A DNA stretch of 64,000 bases from positions 302,625-366,624 of the forward strand of contig NZ_RXLQ01000005.1 in assembly GCF_003953935.1 (NCBI RefSeq), written 5' to 3'. Both the position numbers and the translations under genes were made by a program. The notes under the pieces are model-generated. The model did not search any database. It was given only the letters and a program-made list of their open reading frames with translations, and had not been told where the DNA came from. Source of the stretch: Massilia atriviolacea. GTDB taxonomy: Bacteria > Pseudomonadota > Gammaproteobacteria > Burkholderiales > Burkholderiaceae_D. Position 1 is the stretch's first letter. Each line of letters opens with the position of its first letter. Shown piece by piece: positions 28,323 to 37,957 of the stretch.

Positions 28323-28916
28323 TTATTTTGCTGCAGGGGCGTCAAGCGCCGCCGGCGCCGCCACTGGCGGCACCGCTGGTACTGCAAGTTCGCCCGAGGC
28401 CGGGGCCGCTGCCGGCATCGGCGGGGCGATCGGCTTCTCGACGACCGGCTTCATCTGCTCGGCGTTCTTGCATTCGTTGGCCAGCTGGCGGTTCAGGCGC
28501 GAATCGAGCAGCATGCCCTTGGCCGGAATACCGATCCAGACCAGGCCGAAGGTCGGGTTTTCGAAGCGCTTGGCGCCCGTGGTCGTGCCCACGCGGGTCA
28601 GGCGGTGCAGGCGCTTCTTCCAGCGCAGCGCGATGTGGCCGTCGTCCTTGTCGTTGTGGTAGGTCGTGACCTTGTTGCCCAGCTCGCAGTCGAAGTCGGT
28701 GGTGGTGGTGTCGCTGATGTCCGGTTCCGGCTCGTTGGCCGCCACGTCGACCGCTTTCGGGTGCGCGCGCGCCTTGGATTTGGCGGCCGGCTTGGCCTTG
28801 GCCGCCTTGGCTGCCGGTTTCGGTTCGGCCGCGTTGGCCGCCGGGGCGGCGCACAGGGCGGCCGCCGCCATCGCCAGGGAGCAGGCGAGCAGGGTGTTCT
28901 TGATCAGGGTGGGCAT
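28323..28916 (-). CDS. Periplasmic protein with MliC-like (lysozyme-inhibitor) region
   Basis: A 197-residue exported protein: a signal peptide (about residues 1-29, ending ANAA) is followed by a Lys/Ala/Pro-rich linker. A compact domain runs from Cys77 (FDCELG) to Cys149 (LANEC). Its course, an FxC start, [24 protein letters not shown], then a final cysteine, resembles MliC/PliC inhibitors of c-type lysozyme. The conserved serine signature of the inhibitor is changed to TTTGAKRF, so activity is uncertain. The C-terminus is a long Pro/Ala tail. It lies between the lyase and acnA. Confidence 0.6.
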   Translation of the reverse strand: MPTLIKNTLLACSLAMAAAALCAAPAANAAEPKPAAKAAKAKPAAKSKARAHPKAVDVAANEPEPDISDTTTTDFDCELGNKVTTYHNDKDDGHIALRWKKRLHRLTRVGTTTGAKRFENPTFGLVWIGIPAKGMLLDSRLNRQLANECKNAEQMKPVVEKPIAPPMPAAAPASGELAVPAVPPVAAPAALDAPAAK

Positions 28917-28928
28917 CGGGACTTCCGT

Positions 28929-29930
28929 TCAGGTGGCTGGTTGAGGGTCGTTGACGAGGGCGGCGGCGGCGTCCGGCAGGGCCAGGCCGGCCAGTTTCGC
29001 GCGCTGCAGCACGGTCCAATAATAGCGATAGCTGGCGCGGTCGTGCAAGCGCCCGTTCTGCGAAATCGGGCCCCAGCTGGCGTTCTTGCCTTCGGTGAGG
29101 ATGTTGGTCGCTTCGTTCACTTCCGACAGGCGCGGGGTGAAGGCCTTGAGGATCGGCTTGATCTGGTCGGGGTGGATGCTCCACATGCGCGTAAAGCCGA
29201 ATTCGGCGGCGGCGCGCTGGGCATCGTTGGCGACCACGGCGCTGTCCTTGATGTCGGTGGTGACGTTGTGCGAGGGCACCTTGCCGTGCGCGTGGCAGGC
29301 GGCCGCCATCTCCAGCTTGGCGCGCACCACCAGCGGGTGCGTGAACTGGCCCGGCGTGCGCATGGCCGCGCCGGGAATGGCGCCGTAGTGCGAGGACACA
29401 AAATCCATGATGCCGAACGACAGGCACTCGACCTGCGGCTGGGCGGCGATGGCGTCGGCTTCGCGCAGGGCGCCGTGGGTCTCGACCAGCACGTGCACCG
29501 GCATCGGCGTGACGCGTCCGGCCCTGGCGGCGTGCAGGTTGATGGCCTCGATGGCGCGCGCCACGTCGGCCGCGCCGTTGGCCTTGGGCAGCACCACGTA
29601 GGCCAGGCGCTGGGCCGCGCCGCCCACGATGACGGCCAGGTCGCCGTCGAAGAAGGGGCTGTCGACGTCGTGCACGCGCACGCCGATGCGGTTGTGGCGG
29701 TTGCCGTCGCCACCCAGCAGGCGCACGATCATCTGGGCGTGCTCGGGCTCGGCGCCGGCGGTGGCGCCGTCCTCGCAGTCGAACGTGATGTCGAACAGGG
29801 GGCCAAGCTCTTGTTGCAGGGCCATCGACTTGAGCATCAGCTTTTCGGAGCCTGCATAGTGGTCGCAGGCGGGGAGCAGCAAAGGCTGGCGTTTGCCCTG
29901 GAATAAAACCTCGGAGGGATGCATGTTCAT
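28929..29930 (-). CDS. HpcH/HpaI aldolase / CitE-like lyase
   Basis: Starting at the ATG at 29930 the protein has 333 residues. The fold is the TIM-barrel CitE-like lyase: [14 protein letters not shown] provides acidic metal ligands, [14 protein letters not shown] the Glu/His region, and [17 protein letters not shown] the glycine-rich loop. Related enzymes cleave malyl-CoA, citramalyl-CoA or citryl-CoA. It sits immediately downstream of malate dehydrogenase, as is common in Burkholderiales, so a malyl-CoA or similar C4/C5 substrate is a reasonable guess. Substrate and CoA dependence are not decidable here. Confidence 0.85.
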   Translation of the reverse strand: MNMHPSEVLFQGKRQPLLLPACDHYAGSEKLMLKSMALQQELGPLFDITFDCEDGATAGAEPEHAQMIVRLLGGDGNRHNRIGVRVHDVDSPFFDGDLAVIVGGAAQRLAYVVLPKANGAADVARAIEAINLHAARAGRVTPMPVHVLVETHGALREADAIAAQPQVECLSFGIMDFVSSHYGAIPGAAMRTPGQFTHPLVVRAKLEMAAACHAHGKVPSHNVTTDIKDSAVVANDAQRAAAEFGFTRMWSIHPDQIKPILKAFTPRLSEVNEATNILTEGKNASWGPISQNGRLHDRASYRYYWTVLQRAKLAGLALPDAAAALVNDPQPAT

Positions 29931-30028
29931 TTTCTCAGGTACAGCAGCGCTCGTGCCGCTCGGGGCGGCACGGCGCGTGCGGCGAATCGGTGGCTTTACG
30001 GAATCCACGAATCCGGCCGCGTTGAAAC

Positions 30029-31018
30029 TCAGGCCAGCAGGTGGGCAACGCCTTCACGCTCTTCGGTCAGTTCCTTGAGCGTGAGGTTGATGCGTTCCTG
30101 CGAGAACTCGTCGATCGGCAAACCTTGCACGATCGTGTATTCGCCATTCTCGGTCGTGACCGGGAAGCCGAACATGGTGCCTTCAGGGATGCCGTACGAA
30201 CCGTCCGACGGAATGCCCATCGTGGTCCACTTGCCGTTGGTGCCGAGGTACCAGTCGTGCATGTGGTCGATGGCGGCGTTGGCGGCCGAGGCAGCCGAAG
30301 ACAGGCCGCGCGCTTCGATGATCGCCGCGCCGCGCTTGCCGACGGTCGGCAGGAAGGTGTCGCGGTTCCAGGCGTCGTCGTTGATGGCGTCCTTGACCGA
30401 CGCGCCGTCGATCTGGGCGAAACGGTAGTCGGCGTACATGGTCGGCGAGTGGTTGCCCCACACGCACAGTTTTTCGATCGAGGCGACCGGTTTGCCGGTC
30501 TTGGAGGCGATCTGCGACAGGGCGCGGTTGTGGTCCAGGCGCAGCATGGCGGTGAAGTTCTTGGCCGGCAGCGACGGCGCCGATTTCATGGCGATGTAGG
30601 CGTTGGTGTTGGCTGGATTGCCGACCACCAGCACCTTGACGTTGCGCGAGGCGACGGCGTCGAGCGCCTTGCCCTGCACCGTGAAGATCTGGGCGTTGGC
30701 TTCGAGCAGGTCTTTACGCTCCATGCCAGGGCCGCGCGGACGGGCGCCGACCAGCAGGGCGAAATCGGCATCCTTGAATGCGGTCATCGGGTCGGCGTGG
30801 GCGGTCATGCCGGCCAGCAGCGGGAAGGCGCAATCGTCGATTTCCATCATGACGCCCTTGAGCGCTTTCTGGGCTTTTTCGTCGGCGATTTCCAGCAATT
30901 GCAGGATGACGGGCTGGTCTTTGCCGAGCATGTCACCGTTCGCGATGCGGAACAGCAGGGAATAGCCGATCTGGCCGGCAGCGCCGGTGACAGCAACGCG
31001 CAGTGGGGTTTTAGCCAT
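30029..31018 (-). CDS. mdh: Malate dehydrogenase (NAD-dependent)
   Basis: The start at 31018 ([18 protein letters not shown]) gives 329 residues, the usual length for the betaproteobacterial/cytosolic-type enzyme. The NAD-binding motif GAAGQIG opens the protein, the mobile loop arginines lie in [16 protein letters not shown], and the catalytic pair is in LRLDHNRAL and [10 protein letters not shown]. It oxidises malate to oxaloacetate. It is the first gene of the leftward TCA set and divergent from the GntR gene, whose palindromic operator candidates lie in the shared promoter. Confidence 0.96.
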   Translation of the reverse strand: MAKTPLRVAVTGAAGQIGYSLLFRIANGDMLGKDQPVILQLLEIADEKAQKALKGVMMEIDDCAFPLLAGMTAHADPMTAFKDADFALLVGARPRGPGMERKDLLEANAQIFTVQGKALDAVASRNVKVLVVGNPANTNAYIAMKSAPSLPAKNFTAMLRLDHNRALSQIASKTGKPVASIEKLCVWGNHSPTMYADYRFAQIDGASVKDAINDDAWNRDTFLPTVGKRGAAIIEARGLSSAASAANAAIDHMHDWYLGTNGKWTTMGIPSDGSYGIPEGTMFGFPVTTENGEYTIVQGLPIDEFSQERINLTLKELTEEREGVAHLLA

Positions 31019-31241
31019 GATGAATCTCCAAAGTGGGAAAGAAAACGGTCGAAGCAACGGTCGAAGCTGGGTCTACGCTTGTCCGGGAAAACCGTCATGA
31101 TACCAAAATCGGATACCGACCTCGGACACCACAACCGGAACCTCCCGCCCCCGTCGAAAAAAACCCGGGGCGATACGCGCGTATGCCGGATCGAACGCGA
31201 GTGTAGGCGTGCGTCGGCAATCTGTCAATTCGTATCATATA

Positions 31242-31266
31242 TCTTATATAAGACACCTTATATAAA
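31242..31266. promoter_or_regulatory. Candidate GntR operator pair in the mdh/gntR promoter
   Basis: TCTTATATAAGA (31242-31253) is a perfect palindrome, and CTTATATAAA (31257-31266) repeats its core 14 bp further on. Both lie in the divergent intergenic region, about 60-85 bp before the gntR start and 225-250 bp before the mdh start. AT-rich palindromes of this type are typical GntR/HutC operators. The repeat could also overlap the gntR promoter, giving autoregulation. Confidence 0.55.
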
Positions 31267-31326
31267 ACAGCTGCCAGCGGCGATTGGACTGGACTGGCAA
31301 GCCCGTTTGTGGTGAAATCCCGGTCT

Positions 31327-32124
31327 ATGAATCCCCTCCCGACCCCTCCGATCTTGCATGGTACAACGGCCAGCGGGACCGGCGCTCCCGCCAGCACCGC
31401 GGGCAGTTCGCCGACCTTCAGCCCCCTCTACCAGCAGATCAAGGCCCTGATCACCCAGGGCTTGCAGGCCGGCGAGTGGAAGCCCGGCGAAATGATCCCC
31501 AGCGAAGTCGAGCTGGCCGGCCGCTTCAAGGTCAGCCAGGGCACGGTGCGCAAGGCGATCGATGAGCTGGCCGCCGAAAACCTGGTCCTGCGGCGCCAGG
31601 GCAAGGGCACCTTTGTCGCCACCCACCACGAAGCGCGCGCCCACTTCCGCTTCTTGCGGCTGATGCCCGACGAAGGCGTGCCGCATCATCCCGACAACAA
31701 GATCATCGAAGTCAAGCGCATGCGCGCGCCGGCCGAAGTGGCGCGCCTGCTGGATCTGAAATCGGGCGACTCCGTAGTGTATATCAAGCGCGTGATGTCG
31801 TTCGACGGCACGCCCACAATTCTTGAAGAAATGTGGCTTCCCGGCCTCCTGTTCAAGGGACTGACCGCGGAACGCCTGGTCGAGTACAAGGGTCCAATGT
31901 ATGGCCTGTTCGAATCGGAGTTCGGCACCCGCATGATCCGCGCCAGCGAAAAGATCCGCGCGCTCGGGGCCGACGCCGGCGCCGCCAGCTTCCTCGGGGT
32001 GGAAGAGGGCACGCCGCTGCTGTGCGCCGAGCGGGTCTCGTTTACCTACGGCGACAAGGCGGTCGAGCTGCGCCGCGGGCTGTACCTGACCGCGCATCAC
32101 CATTACCAGAACGATTTGTCATAG
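31327..32124 (+). CDS. GntR/HutC-family transcriptional regulator (TCA-linked)
   Basis: The ATG at 31327 gives a 265-residue protein; GTG codons at 31309 and 31312 are alternatives and no strong ribosome-binding site is seen. After a Ser/Thr/Pro-rich N-terminal tail of about 30 residues comes a GntR winged helix (PSEVELAGRFKVSQGTVRKA, then QGKGTFVA) and a C-terminal UTRA ligand-binding domain (SVVYIKRVMSFDGTPTILEE). HutC-type regulators bind small organic acids or amino acids. Located between mdh and sdhCDAB, it probably senses a TCA intermediate and controls one or both flanking units. Confidence 0.88.
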   Translation: MNPLPTPPILHGTTASGTGAPASTAGSSPTFSPLYQQIKALITQGLQAGEWKPGEMIPSEVELAGRFKVSQGTVRKAIDELAAENLVLRRQGKGTFVATHHEARAHFRFLRLMPDEGVPHHPDNKIIEVKRMRAPAEVARLLDLKSGDSVVYIKRVMSFDGTPTILEEMWLPGLLFKGLTAERLVEYKGPMYGLFESEFGTRMIRASEKIRALGADAGAASFLGVEEGTPLLCAERVSFTYGDKAVELRRGLYLTAHHHYQNDLS

Positions 32125-32385
32125 TCGCCGGAATGACTTGTCGTAGTTTCAAGACGAGTGTTGCCGAACCGCGATTGACCCTCGGTTTACCGGCGTGCAC
32201 TGCGACGGTGCGGTGCACAAAATGCCCGTTCCGTTTAAAATGCATTGATCATAAGAAAGTAGCAGGCGTCGTCCCATATTGTTGCTGAACGTGCTAAACC
32301 CAAGAGGAAAATTGGTGCATTTGGGCAAAATGGGCGAAAATTGCGGGTTAATTACAATTTAGTTAGTCAAAGGGGAGGTACTGCC

Positions 32386-32808
32386 ATGTCCGAAGCCGTG
32401 AAGGAAGTTCCAAAAAAAGAACGGCCCGAGATCCGTAACATCCATGTTACCGATTTGATGAATTACAACATGACGCCCGGCGCGTACGTGTCGATCCTGC
32501 ACCGCGTCAGCGGCGCCGCGATCTTCCTGATGCTGCCGTTCCTGCTTTACCTGTTCCAGCACAGCGTGCAGTCGGAAATGTCGTTCGACTACTTCAAGGG
32601 CATCCTCGCGCATCCCCTGGCCAAGCTGGTCCTGCTGGGCCTGATCTGGGCGTATATGCACCACTTTTGCGCGGGCTTCCGTCACCTGTTCATGGATCTG
32701 CACATGGGTATCGAGAAGGGTTCCTCGCGCCAGAGCGCTGTCAGCGTGCTCGTTGTCAGCCTGATCCTGACCGCACTGGCTGGTCTTAAACTGTTTGGAG
32801 TGTTTTGA
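32386..32808 (+). CDS. sdhC: Succinate dehydrogenase cytochrome b556 subunit
   Basis: AGGGGAGG precedes the ATG at 32386, giving a 140-residue protein with three transmembrane helices (about residues 43-62, 78-97 and 117-137). SILHRVSGAAIF carries the quinone-site Ser/Arg, and HHFCAGFRHLFMDLH the haem-ligand histidine region. It anchors complex II in the inner membrane. The stop overlaps the sdhD start (TGATG). The 260-bp upstream gap presumably holds the sdh promoter; TTTAAAAT near 32236 is a possible -10. Confidence 0.94.
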   Translation: MSEAVKEVPKKERPEIRNIHVTDLMNYNMTPGAYVSILHRVSGAAIFLMLPFLLYLFQHSVQSEMSFDYFKGILAHPLAKLVLLGLIWAYMHHFCAGFRHLFMDLHMGIEKGSSRQSAVSVLVVSLILTALAGLKLFGVF

Positions 32809-33173
32809 TGGCAAAGAATAATGTCGGACGTAACCGCCTCGTCGTCGGCGCCCACTACGGCCTGAAGGACTGGATGGCCCAGCGCCTCACCGCCGTCGTG
32901 ATGGCGGTGTACACCTTCACCCTGCTGATCTCCTTCCTGACCGGCAATAACTTCAGCTACGAAGGCTGGTCCCACCTGTTCTCGCAACAGTGGTTCAAGC
33001 TGTTTTCCCTGGTGACCTTCGCCGGCCTGTACTACCACGCCTGGGTCGGCATGCGCGACATCTGGATGGACTACATCAAGCCGGTCGGCGTGCGCCTGAC
33101 CCTGCAAGCGCTCACCATCCTGTGGCTGATCGGCTGCGCAGCCTGGACCGTACAAATTCTCTGGAGCGTTTAA
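32808..33173 (+). CDS. sdhD: Succinate dehydrogenase membrane anchor subunit
   Basis: A 121-residue protein with three hydrophobic helices. [17 protein letters not shown] at the first helix and [18 protein letters not shown] at the second are the conserved SdhD segments; the latter contains the quinone-site Tyr and haem-linked His. The ATG at 32808 overlaps the sdhC stop, whereas a TTG one codon earlier is ignored. The sdhA GTG begins 2 nt after its stop. Confidence 0.93.
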   Translation: MAKNNVGRNRLVVGAHYGLKDWMAQRLTAVVMAVYTFTLLISFLTGNNFSYEGWSHLFSQQWFKLFSLVTFAGLYYHAWVGMRDIWMDYIKPVGVRLTLQALTILWLIGCAAWTVQILWSV

Positions 33174-33175
33174 TC

Positions 33176-34954
33176 GTGGCAGCAATCAAAAAAGCACTTC
33201 CCACCCGTCGTTTCGACGCGGTCATCGTTGGCGCCGGCGGTTCCGGCATGCGCGCTTCCCTGCAACTGGCTGAAGCCGGCCTGAACGTGGCTGTCCTGTC
33301 GAAAGTCTTCCCGACCCGCTCGCACACGGTGGCGGCCCAGGGCGGCATCGGCGCCTCGCTCGGCAATATGTCGGAAGACGACTGGTACTGGCATATGTTC
33401 GACACCGTCAAGGGTGGCGACTACCTGGGCGACCAGGATGCGATCGAATTCATGTGCCGCGAAGCACCGAAGGTCGTGTACGAACTGGAACACTTCGGCA
33501 TGCCCTTCGACCGCAATCCGGACGGCACGATTTACCAGCGTCCGTTCGGCGGCCACACCGCCAACTTCGGCGAAAAGCCGGTCCAGCGCGCCTGCGCGGC
33601 GGCCGACCGTACCGGCCACGCCCTGCTGCACACCCTGTACCAGCGCAATGTGCGCGCGCGCACCCACTTCTTCGTCGAATGGATGGCGATCGACATCATC
33701 CGTGATGCCGACGGCGATTGCGTCGGCGTCGTCGCGCTCGAAATGGAAACGGGCGAATGCATGATCCTGGAAGCGAAGACCACCATCTTCGCCACCGGCG
33801 GGGCAGGGCGCATCTTCGCCGCCTCGACCAACGCCTTCATCAACACCGGCGACGGCATGGGCATGGCGGCACGCGCCGGCCTGCCGCTGCAGGACATGGA
33901 ATTCTGGCAGTTCCACCCGACCGGCGTGTCCGGCGCGGGCGTGCTGATCACCGAAGGCGTGCGCGGCGAAGGCGGCATCCTGATCAACAGCAATGGCGAA
34001 CGCTTCATGGAGCGCTATGCGCCGACCCTGAAAGACCTGGCGCCGCGCGACTTCGTGTCGCGTTCGATGGACCAGGAAATCAAGGAAGGCCGCGGCTGCG
34101 GTCCGAACAAGGACCACGTGCTGCTCGACCTGCGCCACATCGGCGCCGACACCATCGCCAAGCGCCTGCCGTCGATTCTCGAAATCGGCCACAAGTTCGC
34201 CAACGTCGACGCCACCAAGGAACCGATCCCGGTCGTGCCGACGATTCACTACCAGATGGGCGGCATTCCGACCAACATCCACGGCCAGGTGGTCGCGCCG
34301 AAAGACGGCAACCCGGTCGCGGTGGTGGGCGGCCTGTACGCGATCGGCGAATGCGCCTGCGTCTCGGTGCACGGCGCCAACCGCCTCGGCACCAACTCGC
34401 TGCTCGACCTGATCGTGTTCGGGCGCGCGGCCGGCAACCACGTGGTCGCCTCCAACCTGAAGCAAAAGGAAAACAAGCCTTTGCCGAAGGATGCCGCCGA
34501 CTTCGCGCTGGACCGCATGAACCGCCTGGAAACCTCGACCGGCAGCGAAAAAGTGCAGGGCGTGGCCAACGATATCCGCGCCACCATGCAGAAATACTGC
34601 GGCGTGTTCCGCACCGACGAGCTGCTCAACCAGGGCTACAAGGAAATCATGGTCCTCGACGAGCGCCGCAAGCATGTCTCGTTCAAGGACAAGTCGATGG
34701 TGTTCAACACCGCGCGCGTCGAAGCGCTGGAACTGGACAACCTGATTGAAACGGCCAAGGCCACCATCACATCGGCAGTGGCACGCAAGGAATCGCGCGG
34801 CGCGCACGCGCACAGCGACTTCCCGAACCGCGACGACGAGAACTGGATGAAGCACACCTTGTTCTATTCGGAAGGAAACCGCCTCGAATACAAGCCTGTG
34901 ATCACCAAGCCGCTGACGGTCGATACCTTCAAGCCGAAACCACGTACTTTCTAA
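33176..34954 (+). CDS. sdhA: Succinate dehydrogenase flavoprotein subunit
   Basis: The start is GTG at 33176, giving 592 residues; the longer frame to 32990 overlaps sdhD and is rejected. FAD binding is shown by [12 protein letters not shown], and the covalent-FAD histidine by [14 protein letters not shown]. Substrate residues lie in [22 protein letters not shown] and in the [14 protein letters not shown] segment. It oxidises succinate to fumarate as part of complex II. Length and order match the family. Confidence 0.97.
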   Translation: MAAIKKALPTRRFDAVIVGAGGSGMRASLQLAEAGLNVAVLSKVFPTRSHTVAAQGGIGASLGNMSEDDWYWHMFDTVKGGDYLGDQDAIEFMCREAPKVVYELEHFGMPFDRNPDGTIYQRPFGGHTANFGEKPVQRACAAADRTGHALLHTLYQRNVRARTHFFVEWMAIDIIRDADGDCVGVVALEMETGECMILEAKTTIFATGGAGRIFAASTNAFINTGDGMGMAARAGLPLQDMEFWQFHPTGVSGAGVLITEGVRGEGGILINSNGERFMERYAPTLKDLAPRDFVSRSMDQEIKEGRGCGPNKDHVLLDLRHIGADTIAKRLPSILEIGHKFANVDATKEPIPVVPTIHYQMGGIPTNIHGQVVAPKDGNPVAVVGGLYAIGECACVSVHGANRLGTNSLLDLIVFGRAAGNHVVASNLKQKENKPLPKDAADFALDRMNRLETSTGSEKVQGVANDIRATMQKYCGVFRTDELLNQGYKEIMVLDERRKHVSFKDKSMVFNTARVEALELDNLIETAKATITSAVARKESRGAHAHSDFPNRDDENWMKHTLFYSEGNRLEYKPVITKPLTVDTFKPKPRTF

Positions 34955-34963
34955 GGTCAGAAC

Positions 34964-35674
34964 ATGACACGCACCGTAAAACTGAAAATCTACCGCTACG
35001 ATCCCGACCAGGATGCCAAGCCGTACATGCAAGACGTGACAGTCGAGCTGCAGGACACCGACAAGATGCTGCTCGACGCCCTGCAGCGCATCAAGTCCGA
35101 CGTCGACGATTCGCTGGCGCTGCGCCGCTCCTGCCGCGAAGGCGTGTGCGGTTCGGACGCGATGAACATCAACGGCAAGAACGGCCTGGCCTGCACCACC
35201 AACCTGAACGAGCTGACCCAGCCGATCGTGCTGCGTCCGCTGGCCGGCCTGCCCGTGATCCGCGACCTGATCGTCGACATGACGCAATTTTTCAAGCAGT
35301 ACGATTCGATCAAGCCTTACCTGGTCAACGACTCGATCCCGCCTGAAAAAGAGCGCCTGCAGACCCCGACCGAGCGCGAAGAGCTCGACGGCCTGTACGA
35401 GTGCATCCTGTGCGCCTGCTGCTCGACCTCGTGCCCGTCGTTCTGGTGGAATCCGGACAAGTTCGTCGGTCCCGCCGGCCTGCTGCAAGCCTACCGCTTC
35501 ATCGCCGACAGCCGCGACGAAGCCACCGGCGCGCGCCTGGACAACCTGGAAGACCCGTACCGCCTGTTCCGCTGCCATTCGATCATGAACTGCGTCGACG
35601 TCTGCCCGAAAGGCTTGAACCCGAACAAGGCGATCGGCAAGATCAAGGAATTGATGGTTCGCCGCGCAGTGTAA
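34964..35674 (+). CDS. sdhB: Succinate dehydrogenase iron-sulfur subunit
   Basis: A 236-residue protein with all three cluster motifs. The 2Fe-2S ligands are in SCREGVCGSDAM plus a later LAC, the 4Fe-4S ligands in CILCACCSTSCP, and the 3Fe-4S ligands in CHSIMNCVDVCPKGLNP. It passes electrons from SdhA-bound FAD to quinone. It starts 9 nt after sdhA and closes the four-gene structural operon; a 194-bp gap without a recognisable element precedes sdhE. Confidence 0.97.
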   Translation: MTRTVKLKIYRYDPDQDAKPYMQDVTVELQDTDKMLLDALQRIKSDVDDSLALRRSCREGVCGSDAMNINGKNGLACTTNLNELTQPIVLRPLAGLPVIRDLIVDMTQFFKQYDSIKPYLVNDSIPPEKERLQTPTEREELDGLYECILCACCSTSCPSFWWNPDKFVGPAGLLQAYRFIADSRDEATGARLDNLEDPYRLFRCHSIMNCVDVCPKGLNPNKAIGKIKELMVRRAV

Positions 35675-35868
35675 GTGTAAGGCGGCACGGCGGGACAGCA
35701 GGGCGGGCGCGGCGCGGGCATGTTTTCCGGCGTCGCGCCCGCTTGCCATTCGGCAGGCTTTTGCATGCCTTCCGGTATGGTGACTGCGTGTTAGCAATAC
35801 AGTAAAAGTACCGTACTGCCGAAATCCGGCAGGCGGAGTATAGTGTTGACCCAACGACGGACTCTAGA

Positions 35869-36135
35869 GTGAATACGCACCAATCCGACCCGGCCAACCG
35901 CTCGCGACTGCGCTGGCGCAGCCGCCGGGGTTTGCTCGAAAACGACCTGATCCTTACGCGCTTCCTCGATGCGCATGAAGACGGGTTGACCGATGACGAA
36001 GTCGACGCGCTGTCGCGGTTGCTCGATCTGGCGGACAATCCGCTGATGGACCTGATCCTGGCGCGCAAAGAGCCCGAAGGTGAAGTCGACTTGCCGCATG
36101 TACGCGCCTTGCTGGTGCGCCTGAGGCAAGCCTGA
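35869..36135 (+). CDS. sdhE: Succinate dehydrogenase assembly factor (FAD assembly), SdhE/Sdh5 family
   Basis: An 88-residue protein beginning at GTG (35869). It has the family signature RRGLLENDLIL (the RGxxE motif used to contact SdhA) and the helical LSRLLDLADNPLMDLIL bundle. It promotes covalent flavinylation of SdhA. Its position between sdhB and gltA is the usual one in Betaproteobacteria. The ribosome-binding site is weak, but no better start exists in the frame. Confidence 0.9.
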   Translation: MNTHQSDPANRSRLRWRSRRGLLENDLILTRFLDAHEDGLTDDEVDALSRLLDLADNPLMDLILARKEPEGEVDLPHVRALLVRLRQA

Positions 36136-36231
36136 ACGTGGGGCCAGGCCGAAGGGGGCCTTGCCGCGTTCGGGGTTTCCCGAAGATTAATTTTTTGTTT
36201 TGTAGACCTCACCTCCCAAGAAGGAAGTGCC

Positions 36232-37533
36232 ATGAATATCTCTGATACCAAAGCCACCCTGTCGTTTTCCGATGGCAGTACTCCCATCGACATGCCGATC
36301 TACAAGGGCACTGTCGGCCCGGACGTCATCGACATCCGCAAGCTGTACGCCCAGACCGGCAAATTCACGTACGACCCGGGCTTCATGTCGACCGCCGCCT
36401 GCAACTCGACCATCACCTACATCGATGGCGACAAGGGCGAACTGCTGTACCGCGGTTACCCGATCGAGCAACTGGCCGTCAATTGCGACTTCCTGGAAAC
36501 CTGCTACCTGCTGCTGAACGGCGAACTGCCGACCAAAGAAGAAAACCAGAAATTCAGCGACACCGTCACCAAGCACACGATGGTGCACGAGCAGATGCAA
36601 TTCTTCTTCCGCGGCTTCCGCCGTGACGCGCACCCGATGTCGGTGCTGGTCGGCACGGTCGGCGCGCTGGCCTCGTTCTACCACGACTCGCTCGACATCA
36701 ACGATCCGCATCACCGCGAAGTCTCGGCCATCCGCCTGATCGCCAAGATGCCGACCCTGGTCGCGATGTCGTACAAATACTCGATCGGCCAGCCCTTCGT
36801 GTACCCACGCAACGACCTGTCGTACAGCGCCAACTTCATGCGCATGATGTTCGGCAATCCGTGCGAAGAATACAAGGTCAACGAAGTGCTGGTGCGCGCA
36901 CTCGACCGCATCCTGATCCTGCACGCCGACCATGAGCAGAACGCGTCGACCTCGACCGTTCGCCTGGCCGGTTCCTCGGGCGCCAACCCGTTCGCCTGTA
37001 TCGCCGCCGGCATCGCCTGCCTGTGGGGGCCCGCGCACGGCGGTGCGAACGAAGCCGCCCTGAACATGCTGAAAGAAATCGGCACGGTCGAGAACATTCC
37101 TGCTTTCATCGAAAAAGTGAAAGACAAGAATTCCGGCGTCAAGCTGATGGGCTTCGGTCACCGCGTGTACAAGAACTTCGACCCGCGCGCCAAGCTGATG
37201 CGCGAAACCTGCCACGAAGTGCTGCAGGAACTCGGCCTGCAGGACGACCCGCTGTTCAAGCTGGCGATGGCCCTGGAAAAGATCGCGCTGGAAGACGAAT
37301 ACTTCGTATCGCGCAAGCTGTACCCGAACGTCGACTTCTACTCGGGCATCGTGCAATCGGCGCTGGGCATTCCAGTGTCGCTGTTCACCGGTATTTTCGC
37401 GATGGCGCGCACCATCGGCTGGATCGCCCAGTGGAACGAAATGATTTCCGATCCAGAACAGAAGATCGGCCGTCCACGCCAGCTGTTCGTCGGCTCGCAG
37501 ACGCGCGACGTACCGGCAATGGACAAGCGCTGA
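36232..37533 (+). CDS. gltA: Citrate synthase (type II, hexameric)
   Basis: A 433-residue citrate synthase of the Gram-negative NADH-sensitive type. The N-terminal domain ([20 protein letters not shown]) is followed by [22 protein letters not shown]. The catalytic His/His/Asp region is in [26 protein letters not shown] and [14 protein letters not shown]. It condenses oxaloacetate with acetyl-CoA. AAGAAGGAAG lies upstream, and a strong terminator follows at 37557, ending the gntR-sdh-gltA side of the cluster. Confidence 0.97.
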   Translation: MNISDTKATLSFSDGSTPIDMPIYKGTVGPDVIDIRKLYAQTGKFTYDPGFMSTAACNSTITYIDGDKGELLYRGYPIEQLAVNCDFLETCYLLLNGELPTKEENQKFSDTVTKHTMVHEQMQFFFRGFRRDAHPMSVLVGTVGALASFYHDSLDINDPHHREVSAIRLIAKMPTLVAMSYKYSIGQPFVYPRNDLSYSANFMRMMFGNPCEEYKVNEVLVRALDRILILHADHEQNASTSTVRLAGSSGANPFACIAAGIACLWGPAHGGANEAALNMLKEIGTVENIPAFIEKVKDKNSGVKLMGFGHRVYKNFDPRAKLMRETCHEVLQELGLQDDPLFKLAMALEKIALEDEYFVSRKLYPNVDFYSGIVQSALGIPVSLFTGIFAMARTIGWIAQWNEMISDPEQKIGRPRQLFVGSQTRDVPAMDKR

Positions 37534-37556
37534 TCGCAGCGCTTTGCCAATAAAAG

Positions 37557-37581
37557 AGCGAGCCCTGGGCTCGCTTTTTTT
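37557..37581 (+). terminator. Rho-independent terminator after gltA
   Basis: Stem AGCGAGCCC/GGGCTCGCT (37557-37565 with 37567-37575) followed by a run of seven T, 24 nt beyond the gltA stop. Confidence 0.88.
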
Positions 37582-37957
37582 ACGCCTGGACGATCCGGTC
37601 CGCCTTGCGGATATTCTTTTTAAATTCGCGCAGAGGGGGAGCGCGGGAGATAACCCGAAGCATGCCAATATCTCCGGCTGCTCATGATATATGCCGCTTA
37701 TGTGCATGCCTTATTCTCGCCGCATATATTGCGGGCGCCAGATTACGCCGCTACTTAATAGAATAAGTGCGCAAACAGCGTGAGATGGAATTGGCCTCGA
37801 TGGCGAATAGGCTGTATGAGCCGCTCGCCCTGAAATGATGCTGCGCGTGTCGGGCCGCCTGTTCGGACACGGGGCCGTCACCTTGGCCGGCCGGCCTGAC
37901 ACAGCGTGAACCTCGGACAAGCGCGCCAGGCGCGCTTGTCGATCGCCGCGCGCGGGC
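37582..37957. other. Intergenic region with hairpin at 37916-37940
   Basis: No gene is supported across this gap. At 37916-37940, GACAAGCGCGCC and GGCGCGCTTGTC form a perfect stem just past the stop of the leftward secreted-protein gene. It lacks a U-tract but could terminate that transcript. The remainder is moderately AT-rich and featureless. Confidence 0.4.

Noticed and set aside
33170-35854. 894-residue minus-strand frame opposite sdhA-sdhB
   Set aside because: Antisense shadow of secure sdh genes; no recognisable domain.
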